A program made the translations under genes and the position numbers. From positions 1,637,798 through 1,657,965 of the forward strand of contig CM074820.1 of assembly GCA_037447605.1 (NCBI GenBank): DNA of 20,168 nucleotides, read 5' to 3'. Source of the stretch: Zygnema circumcarinatum (taxonomy: Eukaryota > Streptophyta > Zygnematophyceae > Zygnematales > Zygnemataceae). Numbering within the stretch: position 1 is the stretch's first letter; each line of letters begins with the position of its first letter. Shown here piece after piece: positions 1 to 10,009 of this stretch. The notes under the pieces were generated by a model. That model saw only the letters and a program-made list of their open reading frames with translations, did no database searches and was not told the origin of the DNA.

Positions 1-21
1 CCTCCCTCCCCACCTCCCCAC

Positions 22-3000
22 CTCCAGGCGGGCTGCCACGTGGTCAAGGTACGCCCCTCGGAGGAGGTTGTAGCACGTCTCCAGTCCGTCCGCCACTACC
101 TGCTCTCAAAACCGCCACGTCATCACCGCCTTCACCGAATCATCAGCTGCCACGTGGCATTCCAAGAGTCACCTCCGAAACCCTAAAAGTACCTCCGATA
201 ACGTCTCCCTCCCTCTCCCTCCCCCCTCTCTCCCCACTCCCTTTCCTCTCCCTCCCCTCTTCTTTCCCACTTCCTCTCCCTCCCCTCTCCCTTCCCTCTC
301 CCTTCCCATTCTCTCTCAAACCCTGAAGGCTTCGCTTGCTTTTAAAATGCAAGGAATTGTCGCTTTGTATCCGTTTAGCATAAATTTTCCATAAAATATC
401 AAAATGTGATTCAACGAACCTGGTCACGAAATCGGTGAAACGAATCTGAATCGTCCGTCGATTTGTCCCAAGATGTAAAGTCTGCAGGATATTCAGCCTG
501 CCCTCCCCCCCCCCCCAGAAAAAAATAAATAAATAAAGGAAGGGAGAAGGGACGATGTGTTGCGTGTGGGCGAGAAACAAGAGGGAGAGAGAGAGAGAGT
601 CGAAACCAAAATTAAAAATTACAGCACTGGTTTTTTAACACTTCTATTTTTCTAAATAATAACAGTCGTGTAGAAATGAAAGTAAAATAACACTAAAATT
701 TACTTTCTATACTCTATAGTGTGTAGATACAATATGTTAAAGATAATATCAAATTCGAATTGTATATTATATTATCTTTAACATTTAGGGTTTTCAGATA
801 TACCTTCGCCACAAGAACCTGCAACAGCCTTCCGTACACCGGTCCCTTAAATTCCACTTTCCTCTCTTCCACCGCCACAGTGTTCAACATTGTAAAAAAA
901 TCAACTCCCGATTCCACTACAGCTCTATCTCCCCGAGCAGAGCACTCGAGCATCATCTCAGCCAATGGGAGGGCCTCTTCGCACGCTTCACGCTGCGACG
1001 CGATTAGCCGAGGCAGATTCTCCGCTATCGCTACCGCCACCCTGCACAGCCCCCTCTCTCTCTCTTCCAAAGCGACCTCTCTCTCCCCTCCCTCCACTGA
1101 AGCGAGTCTCTCTCTCTCTCCCAAGATCGTTCTCATCACCATCCGACTTGCTACATCCTGAGCTCTCCCACTCTCTCCCCACCTCTCTCTCTCTCTCCCT
1201 CCCTCCCCCTCTCCCTCTCCCTCTCCCTCTCCCTCCCTCTCCCACGTCGCAAGCAGCTCCACTATTGTCTCTACCGCCGCTTCCGCTGCCTGACTGTCAT
1301 CTGAGACGAGTCCGTTTAACAGAAATCTCCACAACCGTTCGTTCTGACGGCATAGATCGCCAGCTGTCATCACGAGATTCGTCGAATCCGTACCGTCCGC
1401 CTTCAGCCACAAACGGATGAGCTGGAGGGTCGGTACGGCCAATCGGCTTCGAAAGCTGTCGGTGGAGCCACACAGAGGCTGCCACGTGTCAGCCATGTGA
1501 TTGGCCAGACAGACCTCCAGCATGCGCAGGACCTCTCCCCGTCTTGACTGCAAAATTAGGGTTAGGGTTTGGGTCAAAAGTAGGTTCAATATGGGGCAAA
1601 GATTGGGGTCAGAATTAGGGATGACATGGGGTAAGGATTAGGGTTAGGGTTCGGTATAAGGTGAGCTCAAGATTAGGGTTAGGTTGTTTCTCTTATTATT
1701 AAGTTTCTTTTAGAGTTTCCCTAAGGTTCTGAAGGTCTTTGGATGGAGAAGGCTAAAGATAGTCTTAGGGTTGGGAGTAGGAATGAAGGTAGGGGTGAAG
1801 GTAAGGTTAATTATAAAGTTAGGGCAGGAGTGAGTTTGCGGATAGAGCTAAAGGTCGAAATAGAAGTGCTATTGGTGTTAGGATTACGGTGAGTATTAGG
1901 GTTAAGGTTCAGATTAGAATTAGGGTTAGGATTAGCGTTAGGATTAGGGTTAGGATTAGGGTTTGGGTTAGGATTTGGGTTAGGGTTAGAATTAGGGGTA
2001 GGATTAGGGTTAGGGGATTAGGGTTAGGATTAGGGTTTGGGTTAAGATTAAAATTAGGATTAGGTCTAGGATTAGGGCTAAAGCAAAGGAGGAGTTAATA
2101 GTTACAGTTCGCCTATGAAATAAAGATCTCCTCTCATTTCTTTTTTATAATGCTTGTGCTTGGAAGCAAAAAGAAACGAAAGAGTTGTCAGTTTTTTCCG
2201 TCACTTGTACGATCTTCTCCGACAAAGTTGGCACTAAAACCAATGCCCATCTTCTTGCTTTGAAGGTGCAACGTTAAATCTTAGAGCATATTGTACACAC
2301 TTTCCTTTTAAAAATCTTGTGATTCTTCCTTAATGTAACATTAGACATTTTGCTTAAAAGGTAAAAGAACAAATTCAAAACTTTTATCACTCAACCACCT
2401 GAAGTCCCCCCCTCACACAAATGCGACTGCTTCCAAAAATCAGCAAACCCTAATCAACTCTCCTATGCAAATCTGAATTCGTCCCAGACCCTCGTCTCCT
2501 TCCTCTCTACCCCCTCCCGTCCCCTCAACCCTAATTCTCTCCCTCCTGCCCCTCCCTCCCTCACCCTCTCCCTCTCTCCCCTCCCCACAACCCCCCCACT
2601 CTCCACCGCTCCCCTTTCGGCCCCCCCACCACACAAACACTCCACCCCCACCCTCCAAATGCCTCTCAACTCAAAACCAAACAATTAAAACAACCCTGAA
2701 AAAACCCACATCTCAGAATCTCCAAACCCTAATTTCCTCACCTGCATTGCAGCCCCCACTCTCACCCTGCTCCTCCTCTCCATCCCCTCTCCCTCCTCCG
2801 CCACCGCCTGAAGGAGAGCCATCACTACCGCCATAGTCTGCTCTCCCGCCTTCCCTCCTCCCGCTCCACCCGCCGCATGGAGCGCGTTGTCTATCAGTTC
2901 CGTTGTACTGAGCACCCCCTTTCCATGCTCCGCCTCCTCTCGCTCCTCCGGCGGCCGCACCGCGATGGCAGCCAGCACGAGGCAGACACGTGCGACGACG

Positions 3001-3320
3001 ACAGCTGGCGCTGACGTGTCGGACATCCACGTGGCAAGCAGTTGGCAGAGACACGTGGCAAGGTTGGCGCGTTCTGGGGGCGACAGCTGGCGCCAGTCTC
3101 CCGGGGACCGCACCTTGGAGAGGAGCATGTTGGCGCAGAAGAAGCGGAGCTCGGGAGAGGAGCCATGGCTGCCGAGGAGGGCGAGGGAGGCGGGCCACGC
3201 GGCGGGAGAGGAGGAGAAGGAGAGGAGCCACGTGGCAGCGTCTCCTTTGCGGAGGGGGTCGGGGTGGCCGTACAGTACGGAGATGGCCTCAGCGAGCTGA
3301 GCGGGCGGGGAGAGGGACAT
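22..3320 (-). CDS. Importin-13/transportin-3-like nuclear transport receptor, 5' part (partial)
   Basis: Karyopherin-beta family receptor that carries cargo through nuclear pores under RanGTP control. My model has exons 2742-3320, 804-1547, 420-497 and 22-99 (193, 248, 26 and 26 codons), all joined in phase 0 with GT donors and CAG acceptors; it continues past the left edge. Residues 1-95 look like the importin-beta N-terminal Ran-binding repeat: SVLYGHPDPLRKGDAATWLL, then a FFCANMLLSKV helix. Later segments such as YPADFTSW, SDSFHRFRDQ and ADGLETCYNLL match the helical repeats of IPO13 and plant MOS14/TNPO3 as I recall them. The start at 3320 is the Met just before the conserved helix; the frame stays open 87 codons further upstream, but that part is low-complexity Ser/Pro-rich. 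About 493 residues are visible of a family length near 950. Odd: exon 2 contains a [12 protein letters not shown] run encoded by a GA-rich microsatellite. I cannot separate the IPO13 and TNPO3 subfamilies. Splice sites are inferred. Confidence 0.85.
181..320. repeat. Pyrimidine-rich tract in importin intron 3
   Basis: The intron between the two 26-codon exons (100-419) is filled by CCCTCTCC-type low-complexity sequence at about 190-310, which is purine-rich on the transcribed strand's sense. Translations across it give only Arg/Gly/Glu runs. No other feature is seen in this intron. Confidence 0.7.
734..784. repeat. Perfect AT-rich hairpin at the start of importin intron 2
   Basis: A 16-bp perfect inverted repeat (734-749 and 769-784; core TTAAAGATAATAT) with a 19-base loop sits about 20 bases inside the intron from the splice donor at 802-803. 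The rest of this intron (498-803) is AT-rich, with a poly-C/GA patch near 500-600. The stem could be a small MITE remnant or an RNA hairpin near the 5' splice site. Confidence 0.6.
1553..2098 (+). repeat. Interstitial telomere-like repeat block inside importin intron 1
   Basis: Degenerate tandem units of the TTAGGG type, best ordered as GGATTAGGGTTA at 1890-2085, spread over about 540 bases and decaying towards 1555-1880. The six-base vertebrate-type form dominates over the seven-base TTTAGGG form usual in plants. The block lies wholly inside the 1194-base first intron (1548-2741) of the importin gene, so the transcript carries the CCCTAA sense. The remainder of the intron (2100-2740) has AT-rich sequence and then a C-rich/CT-rich stretch, with no other gene seen. 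Confidence 0.85.
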
Positions 3321-3640
3321 TTGGGGCGGTATGGGAGAGAGAGAGCGGGAGAGGGAGAGGGAGAGGGAGAGGGAGGGGAAAAGGGGGGGGACAAGGGGCG
3401 AAAGAGGATTAGGAATGGCAGAGAACGAGGAGAGAGAGAGAGATACTGGAGAGGGAAAGGAGAGAAGCGGGGGGTGGGAGAGAGGAGCGGTGGGAGGGGC
3501 CGGCTGCCACGTGGCGCGGACTATCGGAGCGGGGACGAGGGAGAGCCCGCCCTCGCGTGTGCGACGGGCCGCTCTCCGCAACTGGCGGCAGGGGTTGCGG
3601 AACTGCCAACGGACAGGCCCACACGTGACGAGGGGACATG
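3321..3640. promoter_or_regulatory. Upstream region of the importin gene: GA-rich leader and G-boxes
   Basis: About 320 bases upstream of the importin start. 3330-3490 is GAGAGG-type microsatellite (pyrimidine-rich in the gene's sense, as in many 5' leaders). 3504-3515 holds a palindromic GCCACGTGGC G-box, and 3621-3626 holds another CACGTG. No TATA box is clear. Calling it the promoter is inference from position; G-boxes are known bZIP/bHLH sites in green plants, but they are common throughout this window. Confidence 0.4.
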
Positions 3641-4261
3641 TGCGCGCATACTGTCACAGTTGCAACGGGCCTAAGTGTGACATGGAGAGAAACATGGAAC
3701 AGCGTTGAGAGGTCCTGTGGTACGACTATATCGAGATATGCAATGTCGATATCAATGTTGATATTCGGTACAAAGGGCCAATCAATGTTCACCGTTCTTA
3801 AGACATTGCGATGCTCGTGTTAAAGGTCTACTGAATGCCAACAGGCACCATTGAATTCGCCTTTGGCAACGATTGGCGGCCAATGGTTGAACCATCGCCA
3901 TTCATTGCCAGGCATTGTCTGCCAATGGCTGGTTGTGAAGAAAGGAAGTGGCATTGATCTCACGATGGCGATGATGCCAACAAATGTACATGGACAAAAT
4001 CATCATGGGGAACCACGAGGAACTGGCCGCAAAGGACCTAAGGAGAAGAGAACACAGCTAGGAACGGAAAGCTACGCCTAGGCTCAACAACGCTTCAAGC
4101 CCTCCCTAGAAGCAGCCGCAAAGGTCGCCAAGGGATGGCACGAGGGATGGCCGCACGTGCGATCCTTTTATACTTCGTTTTATAATTCGTTTCGTGAGTT
4201 CAATCAAACATCATTCTCTCGTTTTGTAACTCGGACTTTTAGAACTATAAAAGTAGGTCCT
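3641..4261. other. Intergenic stretch with no gene recognised
   Basis: Contains AT-rich, partly self-complementary sequence at 3720-3775 (repeated CGATAT/GATAT words) and several GCCAATGG-like words at 3840-3935. A 76-codon open frame at 3851-4081 has no recognisable domain. I see no gene, RNA or element boundary here. Confidence 0.5.
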
Positions 4262-5171
4262 AAAAACTTGGGTAGTGATATTTCCACCCCTTTTTTGGAT
4301 CCAAACACCCCTTCCCGGCCGGGCAGATTTCAAAAAGGATTAAAAACGGAAAATGCTTTTTTCACACCTTTTTGGAATCGATACCCACCCTCCATCGGCA
4401 GATTTTATTTTTGCGAAACAAGGAAATAACCCGTCACCCCATTTTGAATATCCCGCCTACCTGAATTTTTTTTCACGCGTGCGGCCAATCGCAGCCGTCG
4501 ATTCCCTCGCAGATCGCAACATTGCAGATCACTATTTGCTCTGCAGGAGGGCTCGGTCACAGCGAATGGCAGGTGCCCACGTATCCCGCCAAAGTCGTCT
4601 CAAAAAGTTGTCCGTACAAATGTCGTACGGTCGCAACTTTGAGGAACCCAATATTTCGTACATTGAGAGCTTGGACCAATCAAAGTTTTTCACGTCAAAA
4701 ATTTAACACGTGGCAGCGCACTCGCGCGTGCGATCCGGCTTTGGCGGGACTCGTGGGCGGTTTCCATTCGATAAGATCGAGCCCGGCAGCAGATCGAACG
4801 GTGACCTGCAGTGGTGCGATCTGCGGGGGAAATCGACAGATGCGATTGACACGCACGTGTGAAGGACGGACACCAGCGAACGATCTCGTGGCGGACGGAT
4901 CTTCCGCTCCGAGCGGATTCGGGCAGGCAGATATTTCTTTCCCTCAAAAAAAAAATTCAGGGAGGCGGGATACAGTATTCAAAATGCGGTGACGGGGTAT
5001 CATTTTCCTTGGTTAGCAAAGATAAAATCAGCCGACGGAAGAAGGTGGGTATCGATTCCAAAAAGGTGTGAAAATAGCATTTTCCGTTTTTAATCCCTTT
5101 TGAAATCTGCCCGGCCGGGAAGGGGTGTTTGGATCCAAAAAAGGGGTGGAAATATCACTACCCAAAAACTT
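4262..5171. mobile_element. Non-autonomous foldback DNA transposon (894 bp) with long terminal inverted repeats
   Basis: The element runs 4270-5163 and begins GGGTAGTGATATTTCC, with the exact reverse complement at its right end. It is flanked by identical 8-bp direct repeats AAAAACTT (4262-4269 and 5164-5171), which fit a target-site duplication. The outer about 120 bases of each arm differ at only about two positions. More diverged complementarity continues inward to about 4590 on the left and 4740 on the right, leaving a short central spacer. No transposase frame is present, so it must have been moved in trans. An 8-bp duplication fits hAT, P or Merlin families; arms this long are more typical of Mutator-like elements (usually 9 bp). 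Family left open. Confidence 0.85.
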
Positions 5172-5639
5172 TTGTTTTGTTTTAATATCGGTACAGTACG
5201 GATGAGTGTACAGTATGGTATCGTACGGATAGTTCAAGTGCCGTGGTTTAATCGCCATTCGCCAAACAACTGGCCGCCGTCCAACCGCTGCACTGCCAAT
5301 GCCATTGGAGCAGGTGTACAAGTGCTATAAATTGATATAAAAGTAATATAAAAGTAATATAAAAATCGAAAAATGCTTTTACGGTTATCCCTATGTGGCT
5401 TCCTAGTTGTGAACGGTGGTTGAATCCAAACGTTTGAACTTTCAGCTGATTTCAACTGTTTCATCTCAACCACCGCAGTTCCGTTGACGGCAACAGTAAC
5501 AACCGCATGATTTTTCATGTGTCAAACAAAAAAATGTCCGGAATGAAGCCACTAGCTGTCTGCCACGTGGCACATTCATGTACGGAACGGTCCATGCAAG
5601 ATGGACGTATCCGCCATCCGTGCCGTACGGCAAACATTC
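5172..5639. other. Intergenic stretch with no gene recognised
   Basis: Holds a short tandem TATAAAAGTAA duplication at 5335-5362 and one GCCACGTGGC G-box at about 5571-5580. Otherwise it has mixed GTACGG-rich sequence. No coding or RNA feature is supported. Confidence 0.4.
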
Positions 5640-6310
5640 GTGATATCCGAGGACAGGTCGCGGTCGGCGGGCACAGGCCGTTACACTTCTGCGGCAAGCG
5701 CATCCGTACATTGAGCACCGACCACGACCGACCATAACCGCCAATCACACACAGGAAGGACCGCCTGAGTCTCGCCACGCGTCGAGTGGAGGGCCCTCCG
5801 CCGTTGGACGGCGACGTCCGCTCCCGTCCGCAGAGTTCAACCCTTTGTGAGACCAGCCGCATCTGACTTTTGACCACATCAACAAAGACAAAAACGAACT
5901 GCTCGAGAAATTGTACGGCAGGTGAATGATTTTCGACAGGCTGGATCTCAGTGAACGCTCGTTCGGCCTGTCATTGAATAGCGTACGGACAATAATTGAA
6001 TTCGAATCTTGCGGGCGGCAAGTGGGACAAGATTTGGAGCCATATTTTTGTCGTAAGCGACAGGGCCAGGGGGATTCGAAGCGCCGACTACGCAATTGGA
6101 GTTTCCTTAACCGACAAAATAGAAATGTCGGCAGCTGCACCTGCCGACAAAGCGGCCGGTGGGACTGCCGGCCGGCAGAATTTCCTGATGGCGACGCTGG
6201 GCGGTTGAAGTTCAAGTGGATCCCCGCCCGCCCGCTGCGCCACAGATCAAAATCTCCTACAAATTCTGTAGATCCGATTGGGGTGGATCTCCAACAGGTC
6301 GTGCATGAAA
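5640..6310 (-). repeat. Left copy of a diverged inverted-repeat pair
   Basis: The reverse complement of this segment aligns in order with 10010-10640. Shared blocks include ATTCTGCCG with GCCGGCCGGCA, CCGACATTTCT with TTTGTC, AGTCGGCG, CTGGCCCTG with ACGACAA, GAGCGTTCA with GATCCAG and CCTGCCGTAC, and towards the outer end CAGGCGGTCCT and GCCG-CGACC. Similarity is patchy, perhaps 60-70% with indels, so the copies are old. Open frames over it on both strands carry no known domain. It may be one long arm of a decayed transposon, or a dispersed repeat present twice. Confidence 0.6.
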
Positions 6311-7060
6311 ACTGTACGAAGAGGGCCGCGAAGCTTGTCGGCATCGAAGGGCCGTACAAACGGAGCAACGGGATATATGTGCCACAGTTACAGTTCCGCC
6401 GTCACATGTCCCAACAGCGCCGCTGCATGTAAACTGCAAGCATGGAATAGGAATCCATCGCCATGCGCATGCATGCATGGACATGCGTTTGTGGTCGCTG
6501 CCATGCCATGCATAGCTTGCCTTGCGCATCCAAACGCTTCACATATATGCTGTAGTTCAATTGTGTGTGTATGAGAGAGAGGGGAGAAAAAGGGGAAGGG
6601 TTTTCCCTTACAAAGTGTTCGCTGCTTGAATAGTTGAATTGGGGACCGCCATGGCTCAGAAATGACAGTACTCCCGTAGACGCGGACATCGCTGCTCAGA
6701 AGTGAGCGACAAGAGACAGAATTGGACGTGTGGGATTGCACGGAGCCATGCATGAGTGCTCATGGAACCATCCATGAGCATTCATCCATCCATTCATGAG
6801 CGGTTCAAGCACAATGGAGGCATGTTGGAAACCAAATCAAGGCGGGTTGACGTCGCAATTTTGATTGTGTGATTGCGTTTGTACGAGTCACGTCTGTTAG
6901 TTTCCAGAGAGTGATCCCCAAAGGCAGGCTCTGCTTTGCATGTTGAGGAGTTCAAGGTTTCCATGCTATAATGTACCGAAGGTGAACGGAAACAATAAAC
7001 ATTGACATCACGCACGATAATATAAAATTAAAATAACATTTAACTTCCTGATTGTTGGTT
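6311..7060. other. Intergenic stretch with short palindromes
   Basis: No gene is seen. 6460-6515 is crowded with GCATGC/CATGCATG palindromes. 6757-6766 and 6771-6780 form a perfect 10-bp hairpin (TGCTCATGGA) with a 4-base loop, within a run of CATGAG/CATCCATC words. 7010-7050 is AT-rich. Confidence 0.5.
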
Positions 7061-7084
7061 CAAGGAGCTTGGTGATCTGTCTGC

Positions 7085-7690
7085 AAGTTGATTGCCAAAT
7101 GCGTTGATGGAGGGTGAGGGAGTGGCAAAAGGGGGGGAGAGCGATAGGGAGGAAGTGGAGGGCAGGAGAAGGGTGGAAAATCAAGAAATGAGGGAAGAGT
7201 GGGAGATGAGTGAAAAGGGAAGAGTGTGAGAGGGAAGCACGAGAGAGTAAGAGGAGAGAAAAAGTGGGGAATTGATAGATGGGGAAGAGATGGGGGATAC
7301 ATAGGCATGAAAGAGAGAGGGGACATATGAGTGGAGGGTGGGAAATGGAAGGGAATAGTGACTGGCACGAGGGAGAGAGAGGGAGAGGGACGAGAGGGAG
7401 AGGAGGGAGAAAGGAGGGAGAGGGCGGCTATAAGGGAATGGGAAATTCAAGGAAGAGGAAACAGGTGAGAGAGGAAAGTAGGAGGGGATCGAAGAGACGA
7501 TCGAGAAAGGCCAGAGGAGCGGAGAAAACGAGGGAGAAGGTGACGTTATTAAATGGAGGGAGAGGGAGGAGAGGAGGGAGGCTGGAAAAGCAAAGCGGGA
7601 GTGATGACGAATAGAGAAAAGACGTAGGAAACATTTGAAGAATAATGGGTAGAGAAGAGGCAAGGACTATGGGAAGGAGATCGGTCCAGT
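7085..7690 (+). repeat. Long purine-rich (GA/GGGA) block
   Basis: The plus strand is overwhelmingly A and G (GAGGGAGAGG-type words) for about 600 bases. Open frames on both strands here are composition artefacts (Arg/Gly/Glu or Ser/Leu/Pro-rich). It leads directly into the minisatellite at 7721. Confidence 0.75.
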
Positions 7691-7720
7691 GATTGTGACC
7701 ACGATTGTATGGAGGGAGAG

Positions 7721-8112
7721 AAGTAGTGAGGGACGGTCGGACGGAGGGAGGGAATGGAGGGAGGGACCGAGGGAGAGAGAGAAGTAGCGAGGGACGGTCG
7801 GACGGAGAGAGGGAGGGGAGGGACAGAGGGAGGGAGAGAAGTAGCGAGGGACGGTCGTACGGAGGGAGGGAGGAAGGGAGGGAGGGACAGAAGGAGGGAG
7901 AGAAGTAGCGAGGGACGGTCGGACGGAGGGAGGGAGTGGAGGGAGGGACCGAGGGAGAGAGAGAAGTAGCGAGGGACGGTCGGACGGAGAGAGGGAGGGG
8001 AGGGACAGAGGGAGGGAGAGAAGTAGCGAGGGACGGTCGTACGGAGGGAGGGAGGAAGGGAGGGAGGGACAGAAGGTGGGAGAGAAGTAGCGAGGGACGG
8101 TCGGACGGTGGG
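7721..8112 (+). repeat. GA-rich minisatellite with a 182-bp higher-order period
   Basis: The anchor word AAGTAGCGAGGGACGGTCG recurs at 7721 (first copy with T for C), 7782, 7839, 7903, 7964, 8021 and 8085. Spacings are 61, 57, 64, 61, 57 and 64, so three variant monomers form a 182-base unit present twice, plus the start of a third. Corresponding monomers share variants, for example GTCGTACGG follows only the third-type anchors at 7839 and 8021. Frames through it give Arg/Glu/Gly or Ser/Leu/Pro repeats and are not considered genes. Confidence 0.9.
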
Positions 8113-8385
8113 AGGGAGAAAGAGACAAGAACGGAATGAGGAGAGGCGATCCGAAAATAACGGGGGGCGGGAAATGCGGGGCGGCGGGGGTGACTTAAAC
8201 CGGAGGCGAAGGTTCGCCGTCCATTCGACGAACAGCGAACAGTGCGCGATCTTGGCCGTTGTGCGAACAGTGACAGAAGATTTCCGGCGAGCCTTGTCCT
8301 CTTCCTTTCTCGTCCCGGCGGGAGGTCCCCTCTCTCCACTACTGTAGGCTATGTCCCACTGTGCGACCGACGGAAAGTTCAATGC
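8113..8385. other. Non-repetitive bridge between purine-rich and pyrimidine-rich blocks
   Basis: GC-rich unique sequence with a repeated CGAACAGTG word (near 8229-8242 and 8262-8270). An open frame crosses it, but it has no recognisable domain. Strand composition flips on either side, from purine-rich to pyrimidine-rich. Confidence 0.4.
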
Positions 8386-9110
8386 CTTGCTCTGTCTATC
8401 TCTCTCTCTGACTCACTCTCTCCCTCTCTCTCTCTCTTTCAATCGTACACATCGTCCCTTCTCTCTCACAGCGACTCTCGCCTCTTCTCCCTCTCCCTCT
8501 CCCTCTCTCTGCCATTCAGACTACAAGTCCAAGTCTCAGCACGCATCCAAAGTTCAAGTCTGGCTAACTCGCCCTCTCTTTTTCATCTTAACACGTTCCC
8601 TCTTTTACTCGTCCCCTTGGTTCCGCTTTATTCCTACTCTCTCTCTCATTCCACTTACTCTCCCTCCCACTTTCATCACTTCCAGTCCTCAGTGATTCGG
8701 TACACTCTATAGCAAAGCTCTTTTTCCCCCTCTCGCACTTTTCTCTCTCCTGATCTGTGACCTGACTTCTCTCTCTCACTCACGCTGCCGGTCTTCTATT
8801 TAGCATCCCTCTGTTCCTCTGCGTCTCGTCGGTATTTATCTCTGTCTCAGATTCATCCTTTCATTTCCTTCCTTTCACATTCCTCACATTCCCTCGTTCC
8901 CACGTTTCCCTCGAAGCACTTCCCTCTCGGTTTCAGGAGTGACACTCCCCCCAATTCTCTCGCTTACACACGCTCCCTCTCTCCCTCTCACTCCTTCTCT
9001 TTTTCTCTCGCTTCTTTCTTCTCTCTCCCACTCTCTCTCCGCCCATTTCTTTTTTTCTCTCTCTCGCTCTCTCTCACACTCTCTCTCTGGATTCTCTCTC
9101 TTTCGCTCGT
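8386..9110 (+). repeat. Long pyrimidine-rich (CT) block
   Basis: The plus strand is dominated by CTCTCTC, TCCCTCT and TTCTC words for about 700 bases. Predicted proteins here are Ser/Leu/Pro/Phe-rich translations of the repeat, without domains. No gene is supported. Confidence 0.7.
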
Positions 9111-9198
9111 GTGAGCAAGTGGCGAGTACAGGAGGACGCTACTTTTGTTGAAGGGAGGGCGTACATTCGCTTTGCGGCTTTAGTGCGCGAATAGAAAA

Positions 9199-9319
<121 letters not shown>

Positions 9320-9324
9320 CTCTC

Positions 9325-10009
9325 TCTCACTTCCCCTCCCCCCCCTCTCTCTCCAATCCTTTGTTTCGTTCGAGCACCCTTGCAACCACTTAGTTCAGTG
9401 TAAGTCCCCACTACAGCCGAGCCACATCATGTGTGTCCAATGCTTGCCGTCTTCACCCAAATACATCCGTCGCGTGTGCATTTCTGCTCCTTTCCTTCAT
9501 TCAGTCAATGATGTTGATGTTGTTGATGTTGTTGTTGTTGCTGTTCTTGTCCCTTGCAATGCAGCGAGCACCCCGCTGCCTTTGCTCTGAAACTGAGCTC
9601 GTCAGCTCTGAGGCGGATTCAGCTCACGGGCTCAGTCACGTTTTTATGAATGTCGCCAAAAACTCTATCGTCGATTGGATTTCATTGTCATTTCATGACC
9701 GCCCCACCTTGTGCATGTTTTCCCAATCCTCCGCAGAGTCGCACAACCTCTCTAAGGTTTCATGTCCGACGTCGCCGTTCAGCGTAGCTCCCAACAGTCC
9801 CCACAGATGCTGTCCGCTATATGGACTCTCCATGTTCATGGAACTGCGAACTGCGAACGGGAATTCTCAAATTTTTAGCGTTCGAATTTTGCCAGCGCGT
9901 CCCCGCGCCCGGGGGGTCCGCCGCGAATTTTGACCGTATGGACAATTTCCTCTCCGCTGTCCTTTGTCGTTTTGCGCGCACAATCCGCCTTGAGCCTCGA
10001 ATCCCGGGC
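9325..10009. other. Mostly unannotated region with a GTT/GAT trinucleotide run
   Basis: A short trinucleotide array (GATGTTGTTGATGTTGTT) lies at about 9509-9543. A 166-codon plus-strand frame (9433-9933) has a Leu/Met-rich stretch made by that array and no known domain. On the minus strand, 9693-9839 is a 48-residue frame of ordinary composition (starts MNMESPYSGQHLWGLLG) with a possible GT donor at 9706-9707; it could be an exon or a fossil, but nothing confirms it. Confidence 0.35.

Noticed and set aside
2685-3581. Longer minus-strand importin start extending 87 codons upstream of 3320
   Set aside because: The extra part is Ser/Pro/Leu low-complexity from a CT-rich leader, and the conserved importin N-terminus begins just after Met at 3320.
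3042-3674. Plus-strand frame of 210 codons opposite the importin first exon
   Set aside because: Shadow of the real minus-strand exon plus a GAGAGG microsatellite; Gly/Arg/Glu-rich with no domain.
5745-6432. Frames of 207 and 168 codons on opposite strands
   Set aside because: Both lie over the diverged repeat copy, and the corresponding frames are not kept in the other copy at 10010-10640, so selection for protein is not indicated.
7721-8112. Regularly spaced repeats resembling a CRISPR array
   Set aside because: Spacer and repeat are both GA-rich and themselves repeat with a 182-base period; the sequence is eukaryotic and no cas genes are present.
7428-8382. Overlapping long minus-strand frames (about 277-303 codons) rich in Ser, Pro, Leu and Arg
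   Set aside because: They are translations of the GA-rich block and minisatellite. Two or three frames are open at once with the same repeat composition, and no domain is present.
9433-9933. 166-codon plus-strand frame with a hydrophobic Leu/Met stretch
   Set aside because: The hydrophobic part is made by a GTT/GAT trinucleotide array, and the rest has no recognisable domain or conserved motif.
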